Positions 8,442-17,180 are shown, numbered from the stretch's first letter. The stretch is 64,000 nucleotides of DNA from Streptomyces sp. CGMCC 4.7035 (GCF_031583065.1 NZ_CP134053.1:3844001-3908000); one strand, 5' to 3'. Translations and numbers: made by a program. The notes: generated by a model from the sequence alone, not told the origin.

Positions 8442-9557
8442 GAACTTCGCGTCGCTCGCGACCACTTCGCTGTTGCCGAAGAGACGGCGCAGCTTCACGT
8501 GGTAGCCCAGGTGGCGGTTGCCGATCACCCACAGCTCGCCGCCCGGCCGCAGAGCGCGCCGCGCCCCCGTGAACATCCGCCAGGCCGTGGCGTCCGTCGT
8601 CGCCTGGTGGGAATGGAACGGCGGGTTGTTGAGGACGAGGTCGACGCTCGCGGCGGGCACCCCGGCCAGGCCGTCGCCCACCCGGAACTCCGCCGTTCCC
8701 TTCGCGTTGTCCCGGTAGTTCGCCTCCGCGGAGGCCACCGCCTGGTACGACTCGTCGACGAACACCACCTCGGCCTCGGGACGGTCCAGCGCGGCCGCCA
8801 GACCGACGACTCCGTTGCCGCACCCCAGATCCACGATCCGCGCGGCGCCCCGGCCGTGCGGCAGGTGCTGGAGGAAGAACCGGGTCCCGACGTCGAGCCG
8901 GTCGGCGCAGAAGACGCCCGCGTGGTTCGTGACGGTACGGCCCGACAACGGGCCGATGTCGTCGGGAAGTCGATAGCGGTACGGCCACGGGTCGGCGCCC
9001 CGGTCGAGCCCCGGGTCCGGGGAGCAGAAGATGAGCCGGGCCTTCTGCTCGGCGAGCGACGTGCGGGTCGGGCCGAGGATCCGCTCGAACAGCTTCAGCG
9101 TCGAGGTGTGGATCTCCTTGACCATCCCCGTGCCGACGACGACGGTCCCCTCGTGCACGCCGGGCGCCAGCCGGTGCAGCTGGTCCTCCAGCAGCGCGAG
9201 GCTCTTCGGGACCCGGACCAGCAGGACGTCGATACGGCCGGGCGGCGTGTCCCGGGTGGTGAGCAGCCGTACGGCATCCGCGTCGACGCCGTTGCGTACG
9301 AGATTCGCGCGCGTCGCCTCGCGGGCCAGGAACGAGTCGGTGATCTGCGTCGGGCGGTGTGCGGCCAGCGCGGTGGTGAGCGCGCCCCACCGATCACCGA
9401 CGACCACGACCGCGCCGCTGAGGGGGATGGCGCTCGCCGCCAGGTGCCGCAGCAGATACGCGTCGGAGGCGTCCCAGGCGCGCAGCCGGTCGCGGGGGTC
9501 CTCGGGAAAGCGGGCCAGTGCGTATTCGCCCCAGGGCGTGGTCATACGGTCGTTCAT
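8415..9557 (-). CDS. Class I SAM-dependent methyltransferase, RlmG/RsmC-like (rRNA guanine-N2)
   Basis: This 380-residue protein has two tandem Rossmann-like halves, as in RlmG/RsmC. The N-terminal half is degenerate (VVVVGDRWGALTTAL). The catalytic half has the SAM motif I IVDLGCGNGVVGLAAA and the amino-methyltransferase motif LNNPPFH (about residues 305-311). NPPF-type motifs methylate exocyclic amines, and RlmG acts on a 23S rRNA guanine, so ribosomal RNA modification is the best guess. The C-terminal residues have been altered by a small tandem duplication. The gene is transcribed away from alkB, which starts 94 bp from its own start. The start MNDRMTTPWG has a weak ribosome site; the second ATG four codons later is possible. 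Confidence 0.8.
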   Translation of the reverse strand: MNDRMTTPWGEYALARFPEDPRDRLRAWDASDAYLLRHLAASAIPLSGAVVVVGDRWGALTTALAAHRPTQITDSFLAREATRANLVRNGVDADAVRLLTTRDTPPGRIDVLLVRVPKSLALLEDQLHRLAPGVHEGTVVVGTGMVKEIHTSTLKLFERILGPTRTSLAEQKARLIFCSPDPGLDRGADPWPYRYRLPDDIGPLSGRTVTNHAGVFCADRLDVGTRFFLQHLPHGRGAARIVDLGCGNGVVGLAAALDRPEAEVVFVDESYQAVASAEANYRDNAKGTAEFRVGDGLAGVPAASVDLVLNNPPFHSHQATTDATAWRMFTGARRALRPGGELWVIGNRHLGYHVKLRRLFGNSEVVASDAKFVVLKAVKN

Positions 9558-9650
9558 CGTGCGTCCAGGCTAGCCGAGCCGCAGGTCGGCCCCTGTCCCG
9601 GCGGTGGCGTGCGCAGCCGTCCGCCGAGCCGGATACGTGATGATGGGGCC

Positions 9651-10340
9651 ATGGACGGCGAGCTGTTTCCGCGAAGCCGCAGGGAGGTCGCGCCGGGTGC
9701 GGTCCATGTGCCGGACTGGCTGGACGCGGACGGTCAGCGCCGGCTCCTTCAGGCCTGCCGGGAGTGGGCCCGGCCGCCCGCGGGCCTGCGGACCGTGCGC
9801 ACCCCCGGCGGCGGCACGATGACGTCGCGGCAGGTCTGCCTCGGCCTGCACTGGTATCCCTACGGATACGCCCGCACGGCCGTCGACGGCGACGGCGCCC
9901 CCGTGAAGCCGCTGCCGGACTGGCTGGCCGCGCTGGGGCGCGAGGCGGTCGAAGCGGCGCTCGGCCCGCGGGCGGCGCCGCCCGAGCCGTACGACATCGC
10001 CCTGATCAACTTCTATGACGCGGATGCCCGTATGGGCATGCACCGCGACAGCGACGAGCAGTCGGACGCCCCGGTGGTGTCGCTGAGCCTCGGCGACTCC
10101 TGCGTCTTCCGTTTCGGCAACACCCGGTCCCGGGCCCGCCCGTACACGGACGTCGAGCTGCGCAGCGGAGACCTGTTCGTCTTCGGCGGCCCGGCGCGGC
10201 TCGCCTACCACGGGGTGCCGAGGGTCCACCCGGGGACCGCGCCGCCCGGGCTGGGTCTGACGGGCCGGCTGAACGTCACCCTGCGGGTCGGCGGCTTCGG
10301 ACAGGGCCCGAAGCGGATCATGGGAGACTCGCCCTCATGA
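9651..10340 (+). CDS. alkB: AlkB-type alpha-ketoglutarate/Fe(II)-dependent DNA repair dioxygenase
   Basis: This 229-residue protein is a 2OG-Fe(II) oxygenase that reverses 1-methyladenine and 3-methylcytosine damage in DNA. The double-stranded beta-helix carries the iron ligands H-x-D in GMHRDSDEQ, a distal histidine in AYHGVPRV, and the 2OG-binding arginine in GRLNVTLRVGG. The substrate loop LHWYPYGYA resembles AlkB. The length fits the family (216 residues in E. coli). It overlaps the ROK-family gene by 4 bp at ATGA, so the two are translationally coupled. Confidence 0.88.
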   Translation: MDGELFPRSRREVAPGAVHVPDWLDADGQRRLLQACREWARPPAGLRTVRTPGGGTMTSRQVCLGLHWYPYGYARTAVDGDGAPVKPLPDWLAALGREAVEAALGPRAAPPEPYDIALINFYDADARMGMHRDSDEQSDAPVVSLSLGDSCVFRFGNTRSRARPYTDVELRSGDLFVFGGPARLAYHGVPRVHPGTAPPGLGLTGRLNVTLRVGGFGQGPKRIMGDSPS

Positions 10341-11575
10341 CTGGCAAGGCGGGTCCCCGGACGGCAGGGGAAGGGAACACTCGGACGCGACTGGACCGGG
10401 GGCGCGGCGCGCTCGGTCCGGCTCTGGAGCTGGTGCACACCGGACGTGCGCCTACGCGTGCCGTGCTCACCGCCGAACTCGGCGTCACCCGGGCGACCGC
10501 TGGAGCGGTGGCCGCCGAGCTGGAGGCGCTGGGTCTGATCCGGGTCGACGCGCACCCCAGTGCCCCCGCCGGTTCACAGGGCCGGCCCTCGCACCGGCTC
10601 GAGGTCGCCGAGGACGGGCCCGTCGCGCTCGCCACCCAGGTGCACGCGGACGGCTTCCGGGTCGCGCTCGTCGGGCTCGGCGGCCGGATCGTCGCGACCG
10701 CGCCCCGTTGCGAGACCGTCGACGCCGACCCGGCGAAGGTGCTCAACTCGGTGGTCGAGGCGGGCGCCGAGCTGCTGCGCGAGACCGGGCGGCGCTGTGT
10801 GGGCTCCGGGCTCGCCGTGCCGTCCGCGGTCGCCGAACCCGAGGGCCTCGCGCTCAACCCCCTCCACCTCGCCTGGCCCGTGGGTGCGCCCGTCCGCGAG
10901 ATCTTCGCCGAACGCGTGCGTGCCGCGGGCATCACGGGACCCGCCTTCGCCGCCAACGACGTCAACCTCGCCGCCCTCGCCGAACACCGGCACGGCGCGG
11001 GCCGCGGCTCCCGGGACCTGCTGTGCGTGGCCACCGGACACCGGGGCGTGGGTGGCGCGCTGGTGCTCGACGGGCGCCTGCACACCGGGAGTTCGGGGCT
11101 CGCACTGGAGGTGGGGCACCTCACCGTCAACCCCGAGGGGCGCCCCTGCCACTGCGGCAGCCGCGGCTGCCTGGACGTGGAGGCGGACCCGCTCGCCCTC
11201 CTGGCCGCGGCCGGCCGCGACGCCGGCCCCGAGGTCTCGCAGCTCCAGCAGGCCAACGACCTCATCCGCACGGAGTGCGCGACCGACCCGGCCGTCCGCA
11301 CCGCGGTCGAGGTGCTGATCGACCGGCTGGGCCTCGGCCTCGCCGGGCTGGTCAACATCCTCAACCCGGACCGCATCATCCTCGGCGGTCTGCACCGCAC
11401 CCTGCTCGACGCCGACCCCGAGCGGCTGCGCGCCGTCGTCGCCGACCGCAGCCTGTGGGGCCGCAGCGGAGGGGTCCCCATCCTCGCCTGCACGCTCGAC
11501 CACAACAGCCTGGTAGGGGCGGCCGAGCTGGCGTGGCAGCCCGTTCTGGACGACCCGCTGGCGGCGCTCGCCTGA
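10337..11575 (+). CDS. ROK-family transcriptional regulator
   Basis: This 412-residue protein has an N-terminal MarR-like winged HTH (about residues 30-75, ELGVTRATAGAVAAELEALG) joined to a ROK (repressor/ORF/kinase) domain. The zinc-binding ROK signature is visible as CHCGSRGCLDVEA, and the ATP/sugar-fold segment HRGVGGALVLDGRLHTGSSG lies just before it. Family members sense sugars and repress carbohydrate genes. The final Glu of the usual signature is displaced, so kinase activity is doubtful and a regulatory role is preferred. It starts inside the alkB stop codon (ATGA), an unusual partner for a sugar regulator; the target genes are not evident. Confidence 0.85.
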   Translation: MTGKAGPRTAGEGNTRTRLDRGRGALGPALELVHTGRAPTRAVLTAELGVTRATAGAVAAELEALGLIRVDAHPSAPAGSQGRPSHRLEVAEDGPVALATQVHADGFRVALVGLGGRIVATAPRCETVDADPAKVLNSVVEAGAELLRETGRRCVGSGLAVPSAVAEPEGLALNPLHLAWPVGAPVREIFAERVRAAGITGPAFAANDVNLAALAEHRHGAGRGSRDLLCVATGHRGVGGALVLDGRLHTGSSGLALEVGHLTVNPEGRPCHCGSRGCLDVEADPLALLAAAGRDAGPEVSQLQQANDLIRTECATDPAVRTAVEVLIDRLGLGLAGLVNILNPDRIILGGLHRTLLDADPERLRAVVADRSLWGRSGGVPILACTLDHNSLVGAAELAWQPVLDDPLAALA

Positions 11576-11670
11576 GCGTCGATCGGGCCGGGCCGTTCAA
11601 CGGCGTCGTCGGCTGGGGATCGCGGGGGCCGCGCCAGGCCCTCAACCGCACGCTCCCCGCGCCCGGTCCT

Positions 11671-11760
11671 GGCATAGCGGTGGCGCGGGTGCCCGGTCCC
11701 GGCATCGTGGTGGCGCGGGTGCCCGGTTCTGGCATTGTGGTGGCGCCCGTGCCCGGCTCC
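11671..11760. repeat. Minisatellite of three 30-bp units
   Basis: Three consecutive near-identical 30-bp units start at 11671, 11701 and 11731, each beginning GGCAT and ending GCCCGG plus four bases. A 10-bp partial copy precedes them. They occupy the 275-bp gap between the ROK gene and the DUF4865 remnant. The period is a multiple of three and is open in several frames, but no start or ribosome site supports a protein. Confidence 0.9.
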
Positions 11761-11850
11761 CGATGGACGGCGAGGGGCGCGCCCGTCGAGTGGTGGGCCT
11801 CGGCCGCCGCGATCATCATCCGGCGGGCGTGCGCGTCGACCAGGCGGTGC

Positions 11851-12274
11851 TCACCACTGCTGCCCCCGTGGCAGCTCACCCCGCCCCGGCGCCGACATGT
11901 GCAGCACCTGGAACACGTCTCCCTCGGCCTTGGGCACCTCGTGCTCCCAGAGCGAGAAGTGGACCAGTTCCCAGCGGCTGTGTCCACGGCGGCGGCCGCC
12001 AGCATCGCACCGTCCTGCGCCGCCAGCCGCCCGGTCTCGCCCACCGCGTTCTCCATGACGGCCGACAGCCCCAAGCCCTCCGGGATCGGCCGAAGCCGCC
12101 GAACGGCGAACGCGGCGGGGGCGGCGGCGCCGCCGTCCTCGTACGCCAGCCCTGTCCACTGGCGCACCGCCGGCCGCCCGAAGTCGTCGGCGAGTCCCTG
12201 GAACGCGCCGCCCCAGAGGAAGGAGTTCATGCCCTCCATGGTGTTCCAGAGGTGTGGTCCTGGCGGTCGACGTG
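11851..12274 (-). pseudogene. Decayed DUF4865-family gene (5' truncated, frameshifted)
   Basis: Two adjacent reading frames together give a recognisable DUF4865 C-terminal two-thirds. LWNTMEGMNSFLWGGAFQ and RPAVRQWTGLAYEDG lie in the upstream frame. A single shift near 11965-11985 then leads to WELVHFSLWEHEVP and VLHMSAPGRGELP in the second frame. The N-terminal third normally present is absent and the sequence runs straight into the TetR stop region. Function of the intact family is not established. It follows the TetR gene on the same strand, an arrangement recalled from other actinobacteria, so the pair was probably an operon before decay. Confidence 0.65.
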
Positions 12275-12301
12275 CGCCTCCCCATCGGTGGTCGTGCGGT
12301 C

Positions 12302-12859
12302 CTATCGGGGCGCGAGCAGGGAGAGCAGTCCCCGGACCCCCGTGTCGAAGGCGGCCGGCGAACCGGATGCGCGGGCCAGGACGTAGCCGCCCTGCACCGT
12401 CGCGAGGATGGTCGCGGCGATCTCCTCGCCGTCGAGTCCGGGCGCGAACTGGCCTTGTTCCTTGCCCTCCTCGACGATTCCGGCGAGCCGCTCACGGATC
12501 CGGTCGAGCGTCTCGTCGACCGGCGCGCGCAGTTCGTCGCTTGCGATGACGTCGGGGTCCATCGTCAGACGGCCGACGGGGCAGCCGCGCAGCACGTCGC
12601 GCTCGCGGGTGAGGTACGCCTTGATGCGGTCGTAGGGCGTGCCCGGCCCGTCGAGTACTCCCTCGGCGGTAGCCCGCAGCTCCTCGGCCGTCCGCCGGAT
12701 CGCCGCCAGCGCCAGGTCCGGCTTGCCCTTGAAGTGGTGGTACATGCTGCCTTGACCGGCGCCCGCGCGCTCCAGGATCGCCTTGGGGCTGGTGCCCACG
12801 TAGCCGCGTTCCCACAGCAGCTCGCGGGTGGACTCGATCAGTCGCTCCGGGGTGCTCAT
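12302..12859 (-). CDS. TetR/AcrR-family repressor
   Basis: This 185-residue regulator has the canonical N-terminal TetR HTH (about residues 4-50, with GYVGTSPKAILERAGAGQGSMYHHF; the closing Y-x-x-F is typical) and a variable helical ligand domain with one Cys (LRGCPVGRL). A 22-bp near-perfect palindrome sits 7 bp upstream of the start codon, which indicates direct autorepression. Downstream on the same strand is the decayed DUF4865 gene, likely its former target. The ligand is unknown. Confidence 0.88.
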   Translation of the reverse strand: MSTPERLIESTRELLWERGYVGTSPKAILERAGAGQGSMYHHFKGKPDLALAAIRRTAEELRATAEGVLDGPGTPYDRIKAYLTRERDVLRGCPVGRLTMDPDVIASDELRAPVDETLDRIRERLAGIVEEGKEQGQFAPGLDGEEIAATILATVQGGYVLARASGSPAAFDTGVRGLLSLLAPR

Positions 12860-12865
12860 ACGGCA

Positions 12866-12887
12866 CTGTACATACTAGTAGGTACAG
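12866..12887. promoter_or_regulatory. 22-bp palindromic TetR operator
   Basis: The palindrome pairs CTGTAC with GTACAG around a central ACTAGT-containing core. Only one base-pair position of the 22-bp element is asymmetric. Its placement across the probable promoter of the TetR gene supports an autoregulatory operator. Confidence 0.7.
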
Positions 12888-13034
12888 AATTCGAGGTCTT
12901 GGGAGCAACCGCCGGCCCCTCGCCTACTCCCCGGGAGGTACGCGAACTGCCGCTGGCCGTACGACGACCCGGACCCCCTCCCGGGGCGAGTCTCGAGGCA
13001 TCACCGCACAACCCACCGAGGGAGATGACCCGAG

Positions 13035-13325
13035 ATGCAGACCCTGGCCCATCACTGGGACGGCGGTCCCGGCCCGTGGATCTTGTTCTTCCCGCTGTTC
13101 TGGGCGGCCGTCGTGTTCGGCGTCGTGACCGTCCTGCGCCGCACCGCCGGGCGCGGCCGTGGCATGCCGTGGCGCGGTGTGGACGGCCGTCCCACGGGTG
13201 ACTCGCCGATCGCCGTGCTCGGCCGCCGCTTCGCCTCCGGTGAGATCGACGAGGACGAGTACTGGCGCCGGCTCTCCGTCCTGGACGAGCAGTTCGGACG
13301 TACGGGCAAGGGAGGTGCGGCATGA
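13035..13325 (+). CDS. Small SHOCT-domain membrane protein
   Basis: This 96-residue protein has one membrane helix (about residues 15-37, PWILFFPLFWAAVVFGVVTVL) and a C-terminal SHOCT domain (about residues 58-88, with AVLGRRFASGEIDEDEYWRRL). SHOCT is a short oligomerisation module common in actinobacterial membrane proteins. No enzymatic role is predicted. GGGAGATGACCCGAG lies just upstream of the ATG. Its stop overlaps an ATG that once opened an ABC transporter gene, so it was probably the first gene of a transporter operon. Confidence 0.8.
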   Translation: MQTLAHHWDGGPGPWILFFPLFWAAVVFGVVTVLRRTAGRGRGMPWRGVDGRPTGDSPIAVLGRRFASGEIDEDEYWRRLSVLDEQFGRTGKGGAA

Positions 13326-14060
13326 GCTCCCGCTCCTAGCCCATCACCGCCCCGGACGAGACGCCCGGCGCCGCCCCTTGGACGACCGCCGCGGTCGTCG
13401 ACGCCGTCAAGGTGTACGGCAGCGGCGACATTGCCGTACGGGCCCTGGACGGCGTCAGCGTCGGCTTTCCGCCCGGCCGCTTCACCGCGACGCCGTCCTC
13501 TCCTTCAAGCCCGGCGTGGGCGCGGCCGAGGGAAAGGCCGCCGTGCCGAAGGTCGCGGCGCAGACGGGAATCCGCCGGTGCGGCCCCGCGACGAGTACGC
13601 CGAGTCCTCGGCCGGGGCCATCGACATGATGCTCACCCTCGTCTACGCGCTGCTCGCGCTCGCGGTGCTCATCGCCCTGCTCGGCATCGCCAACCCCCTC
13701 ACGCCGGCGATCCACGAACGCACCCGCGAACTGGGCCTGTTGCGGGCCGTCGGCCAGGCGCGGTCCCAGCGCCATGGTCCGCTGGGAGTCGGTCCTCGTG
13801 GCCGCCTTCGGCGCGACGGGTGGGCCGGCCCTGGGCGCGTTCCTCGGCTGGGTACTGGTCAGGGCCCCCGGCGGGGCGTCCGACACTGCATCGCCTTCGC
13901 GGTGCCGCCCGGCCGGCTCGCGGTGGTGGCGCCGGTGGGGCTCGCGGCAGGAGCCCTCGCCGTGCTGCGGCCGGCCCGGCGGGCGGCCCGCCTCGGTGTG
14001 CTGCGCGCCATCGCCGCGGAACGACCCGCGCTGGGCCCGCCTCAGGGACGTACGGGTGGG
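13322..14060 (+). pseudogene. Internally deleted and frameshifted MacB-type ABC transporter (ATPase 5' end joined to FtsX-like permease 3' end)
   Basis: After an early in-frame TAG, one frame encodes the N-terminal strand of an ATPase (VKVYGSGDIAVRALDGVSVGFP, ending at PGRFTA), just before where Walker A should be. Sequence then jumps, without Walker A, signature or Walker B, to the permease end. Parts seen are TLVYALLALAVLIALLGIAN and TRELGLLRAVGQ in one frame, MVRWESVLVAAFGATGG in a second, and AVVAPVGLAAGALAVLRPAR with VLRAIAAE in a third. A large internal deletion plus at least two frameshifts have inactivated it. Confidence 0.75.
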
Positions 14061-14075
14061 AGGGTCACCGCCCGG

Positions 14076-14600
14076 TCAGCCGACAACGGCGGACCGGGCG
14101 GGAGCGTGTTCCGTCCTGCGGTCGTTGACCGCGAGCGTGCGGGCCGGCGCCTCAAGAGCGGTGTCGTAGAGGGAGCGGCTCGGTACGGGGCGGGTCAGGG
14201 TTGACGACGGCGCCGGGAGCGTGAACCAGACGACCTTGCCCGAGTCGCCGTCCGGGCGCGCCCCCCAGCTGTCGGCCACCGCCGCGACCATCGCGAGACC
14301 GCGGCCGCTGGTGGCGGAGGGGCCCGCCTCGCGCAGCTCCGGCAGACGCGGGTCGTGGTCGTGCACCGAGACGGTGAGCCGGTCGAGCAACAGCTCTATT
14401 TCCACGGTGCACGTCTTGTCCGGCCGGGCATGCCGGTGGACGTTCGTCAACAACTCCGTCACACCGAGTGCGGCCCGTTCTATCAAGGGATCCAGGTGCC
14501 AGTAGCGCAGCTGCGCCGATACGATTCTGCGGACCTGGCCGATCCGCGACGGCAGGGCTTGGAGCTCCACCGTGCAGTGCCTGCTTGGCTGGCTGATCAC
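14076..14600 (-). CDS. RsbW-like HATPase (anti-sigma factor/serine kinase-type) regulator
   Basis: This 174-residue protein has an HATPase_c domain of the RsbW/SpoIIAB group common in Streptomyces. The N box appears as ALGVTELLTNVHRHA, then DHDPRLPELRE, and the G box as SGRGLAMVAAVADSWG. A low-complexity tail follows. Such proteins usually bind ATP and may phosphorylate anti-anti-sigma factors or sequester sigma factors; the partner is unknown. The GTG start (VISQPSRHCTVEL) was chosen for its GGGGAG ribosome site and because the family begins there; upstream in-frame sequence is unconserved. It is convergent with the ABC remnant. Confidence 0.82.
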   Translation of the reverse strand: MISQPSRHCTVELQALPSRIGQVRRIVSAQLRYWHLDPLIERAALGVTELLTNVHRHARPDKTCTVEIELLLDRLTVSVHDHDPRLPELREAGPSATSGRGLAMVAAVADSWGARPDGDSGKVVWFTLPAPSSTLTRPVPSRSLYDTALEAPARTLAVNDRRTEHAPARSAVVG

Positions 14601-14846
14601 GGCTGCGACTCCCCGAATTGAGGTCCGGAAGAAGAAGACAGAGATCGGATCCAGCAGGAGGGCCGGTCGTACATGCCGCCTGCTGTGCGGCTGAGTACTC
14701 CGGCCGCCTGGTGCGGAACGGCTTCGTACGGGGGCCGCCCGCTGTCGTGACCGGCGGGCTGGTTCTTCAGCGTTATCGCCGGTAAACCCAGAGTGATGTG
14801 AAACCAGCGTGACGCACCGGGTGACGTCCTGCAACTCGCGTCACGC

Positions 14847-15170
14847 TCAGTGGCCGGGACCGGCCGCCCTGCGGACCGCCTCGATGAACCGCCGAGCCGA
14901 CGGCGGCCCCGGCTGCCCGGGCGCGGGGTCGTGCTCGCCGAGGGTCAGCGAGTAGCGGGTGCCGTTGATGTCGGCCAACGCCCGGTCCTCCGCGGCGAAC
15001 CAGGGTTTCGACGCGCGTACCGCCTGCACCGGCGCGCTGTCTATCTCGCTGCCGTAACTGGTGAGCAACCGCAGCCTGCCGTCGCTGATCCGGACCTGCC
15101 CGGCTCGGGTGAGCGACCGCAACCCCTTCCCGATCCGCACACCTGTGGCCGTGAACTCCGGCTCCGCCAT
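14847..15170 (-). CDS. Conserved hypothetical protein of Streptomyces
   Basis: This 107-residue soluble protein starts MAEPEFTATGVRIG with no signal peptide or membrane helix. Alternating short strands (GLRSLTRAGQVRISDG, LRLLTSYGSEIDSAPV) and a final helix (SARRFIEAVRRAAG) suggest a PH-like beta-barrel fold, but this is inference. It is divergent from the Cds1-like gene; the 393-bp gap holds short repeats and a palindrome annotated separately. No function is assigned. Confidence 0.7.
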   Translation of the reverse strand: MAEPEFTATGVRIGKGLRSLTRAGQVRISDGRLRLLTSYGSEIDSAPVQAVRASKPWFAAEDRALADINGTRYSLTLGEHDPAPGQPGPPSARRFIEAVRRAAGPGH

Positions 15171-15210
15171 GATGCCCCGCCCCCTTGTGCGTTCCGCTGT
15201 GCCCGGCCCG

Positions 15211-15271
15211 GATCCGGCGTGGGTCGCGATCCGGCGTGGTGTTGATCCGGTTCGGTCGTGATCCAGTGTGC
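15211..15271. repeat. Four short GATCCGG-type direct repeats
   Basis: GATCCGGCGTGG occurs at 15211 and 15228, with related copies at 15244 and 15260, giving 16-17 bp spacing. They lie between the divergent hypothetical gene and the Cds1-like gene. A phased regulator-binding array or simple slippage could explain them. Confidence 0.6.
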
Positions 15272-15448
15272 ATCCCCGCACGGGGCGGTGTCCCGGCGGT
15301 GCCCGGCGGCACCGATCGGCGTCCCCTGCCGTGCAGTCTGCCCGCACCCGGCGGCTTGCACCAGTGCGCATGGCGAGGTCGCGCGGGGTATCCGGCGCAC
15401 TCGCGTGGATGCGCCCCCACCGTTTTCCGCCGCCTGCCCCAGGGGCGC

Positions 15449-15465
15449 CTTTGAGCTGCTCAAAG
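15449..15465. promoter_or_regulatory. Perfect 17-bp palindrome, candidate operator for the PLP enzyme gene
   Basis: CTTTGAGCTGCTCAAAG is a perfect palindrome (8+1+8) lying about 100 bp before the GTG of the Cds1-like gene, in the only AT-rich part of the gap. Dimeric repressor or activator binding is inferred; the protein is unknown. Confidence 0.5.
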
Positions 15466-15563
15466 ATGCGTTTATGCAGGTGAGAAGCGTGCGAAAGATG
15501 CCTATCATCGAGGCGTCCGACCGCGTGAACCCTGCGTCGGTACACCCCGTAAGGAGCCCCGCC

Positions 15564-16688
15564 GTGAGCACCCCCCAGATGATCAGCCCCGGCGAGACCC
15601 TCGACGTCGACCGTAGCGACGCCGAGTACCGGACCTGGCTCAAAGAAGCCGTCCGCAAGGTCCAGGCCGACGCCAACCGCTCGGCCGACACCCACCTGCT
15701 GCGTTTCCCGCTGCCCGAGCACTGGGGCATCGACCTCTACCTCAAGGACGAGTCGACCCACCCCACCGGCAGCCTCAAGCACCGCCTGGCCCGCTCCCTG
15801 TTCCTCTACGGCCTGTGCAACGGCTGGATCCGGCCGGGCCGTCCGGTGATCGAGGCGTCCAGCGGTTCGACGGCCGTCTCCGAGGCGTATTTCGCCAAGC
15901 TCATCGGCGTGCCCTTCATCGCGGTCATGCCGCGCACGACGAGCGCCGAGAAGTGCCGGCTCATCGAATTCCACGGCGGGCGGTGCCACTTCGTGGACGA
16001 CTCGCGCAAGATGTACGAGGCCTCGGCCGCCCTCGCGACGGAGACCGGCGGCCATTACATGGACCAGTTCACCTACGCGGAACGGGCCACGGACTGGCGC
16101 GGCAACAACAACATCGCCGAATCCGTCTTCCGCCAACTGGAGCTGGAGCGGTTCCCGGAGCCCGCTTGGATCGTCGCCACGGCGGGCACCGGCGGCACGT
16201 CGGCGACCATCGCCCGGTATGTGCACTACATGGGGTACGACACCCGCGTCTGCGTCGCCGATCCGGAGAACTCGTGCTTCTTCGAGGGGTGGACGACCGG
16301 TGATGAGGACGTCACCTGTGACTGCGGCTCGCGCATCGAGGGCATCGGCCGGCCCCGCATGGAGCCCAGCTTCGTGCCCGGCGCCATCGACCGGATGATG
16401 AAGGTCCCGGACGCGGCCAGCATCGCCGCCGTACGCGCGCTGGAGGGGGCCATCGGCCGCAAGGCGGGCGGTTCGACCGGCACGGGCCTGTGGAGCGCGC
16501 TGAAGATCGTCGCCGAGATGGTGGCCGACGGGCGTACCGGCAGCGTGGTGACCCTGCTGTGCGACCCGGGCGACCGCTACCTGGACAAGTACTACTCGGA
16601 CGCGTGGCTTGCCGGCCAGGGGCTGGACATCGCGCCGTACACGGCGGCGATCGAGTCACTGCTGGCGACCGGGGTGTGGCCGGAGTAG
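15564..16688 (+). CDS. PLP-dependent cysteine synthase-family enzyme, Cds1-like cysteine desulfhydrase candidate
   Basis: This 374-residue fold-type II PLP enzyme carries the cofactor lysine in [15 protein letters not shown], the substrate loop [11 protein letters not shown], and the phosphate-binding segment [15 protein letters not shown]. It most resembles the actinobacterial Cds1 group (M. tuberculosis Rv3684), which degrades L-cysteine to H2S, pyruvate and ammonia, rather than biosynthetic CysK. A cysteine-rich patch ([19 protein letters not shown]) is part of that subgroup. Start GTG ([10 protein letters not shown]) was chosen for AAGGAG 8 bases upstream. Alternative roles in cysteine or cystathionine synthesis cannot be excluded. 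Confidence 0.8.
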   Translation: MSTPQMISPGETLDVDRSDAEYRTWLKEAVRKVQADANRSADTHLLRFPLPEHWGIDLYLKDESTHPTGSLKHRLARSLFLYGLCNGWIRPGRPVIEASSGSTAVSEAYFAKLIGVPFIAVMPRTTSAEKCRLIEFHGGRCHFVDDSRKMYEASAALATETGGHYMDQFTYAERATDWRGNNNIAESVFRQLELERFPEPAWIVATAGTGGTSATIARYVHYMGYDTRVCVADPENSCFFEGWTTGDEDVTCDCGSRIEGIGRPRMEPSFVPGAIDRMMKVPDAASIAAVRALEGAIGRKAGGSTGTGLWSALKIVAEMVADGRTGSVVTLLCDPGDRYLDKYYSDAWLAGQGLDIAPYTAAIESLLATGVWPE

Positions 16689-16700
16689 GCGCACGAGGCG

Positions 16701-17180
16701 TCACGCGCCCGGGGATGCCAGCCTCCGGTCCAGCGCCGTCACCGCGCCGCGGAACGCGCGCCCCAGGCCCGTCCGGGCCAGTTTCAGCGCGAGGCGGAAG
16801 ACCGCGGTCCCGTCGGCGGCGAAGGTCCACTGCACCCGCGTGCCCGTACCGGCCGGCGTCAGCCGCCACTCCTCCAGGAGGGCGTGCATCCCGGGTGCGT
16901 TCGTCTCGTCGACGCGGTATGCGTACACCTCGCCCGGCTTGGCCGCGACGACCGTCTCCCGGAAGCGGGTGCCGCCCGTGAGACGCACCTCGCGCCCGGC
17001 GCCCTCGTCGACGGGCCGGGCGGAGGTCACAGCGGAGAACCACTCGCTCCAGCCGGGGACGTCCTCGGAGAGGGCCCGGAAGACCGCGTCCGGGGGTGCG
17101 GTGATCTCCCGCGCGAACACCAGCCGCAGGGGAGCGGTCTGCGTGAAGTCGAGTCCCACCGGGCGCAGACGGCGTGCCAT
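16701..17180 (-). CDS. SRPBCC-family (START-like) protein
   Basis: This 159-residue protein has the helix-grip fold of polyketide cyclase/START-like proteins. The characteristic opening REITAPPDAVFRALSEDVPGW is followed by W-S-E-W and FRETVVAAKPGEVYAY strands, ending in a long C-terminal helix with KLARTGLGRAFRG. Such proteins bind hydrophobic ligands; no specific ligand is indicated. The ATG at 17178-17180 was chosen with AAGGGGG upstream. Convergent with the Cds1-like gene by 12 bp. Confidence 0.8.
   Translation of the reverse strand: MARRLRPVGLDFTQTAPLRLVFAREITAPPDAVFRALSEDVPGWSEWFSAVTSARPVDEGAGREVRLTGGTRFRETVVAAKPGEVYAYRVDETNAPGMHALLEEWRLTPAGTGTRVQWTFAADGTAVFRLALKLARTGLGRAFRGAVTALDRRLASPGA

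Noticed and set aside
11661..11760. CRISPR-like array
   Set aside because: The 30-bp units are contiguous with no unique spacers and no cas genes are present, so it is a minisatellite. The same holds for the other tandem repeats in the window.
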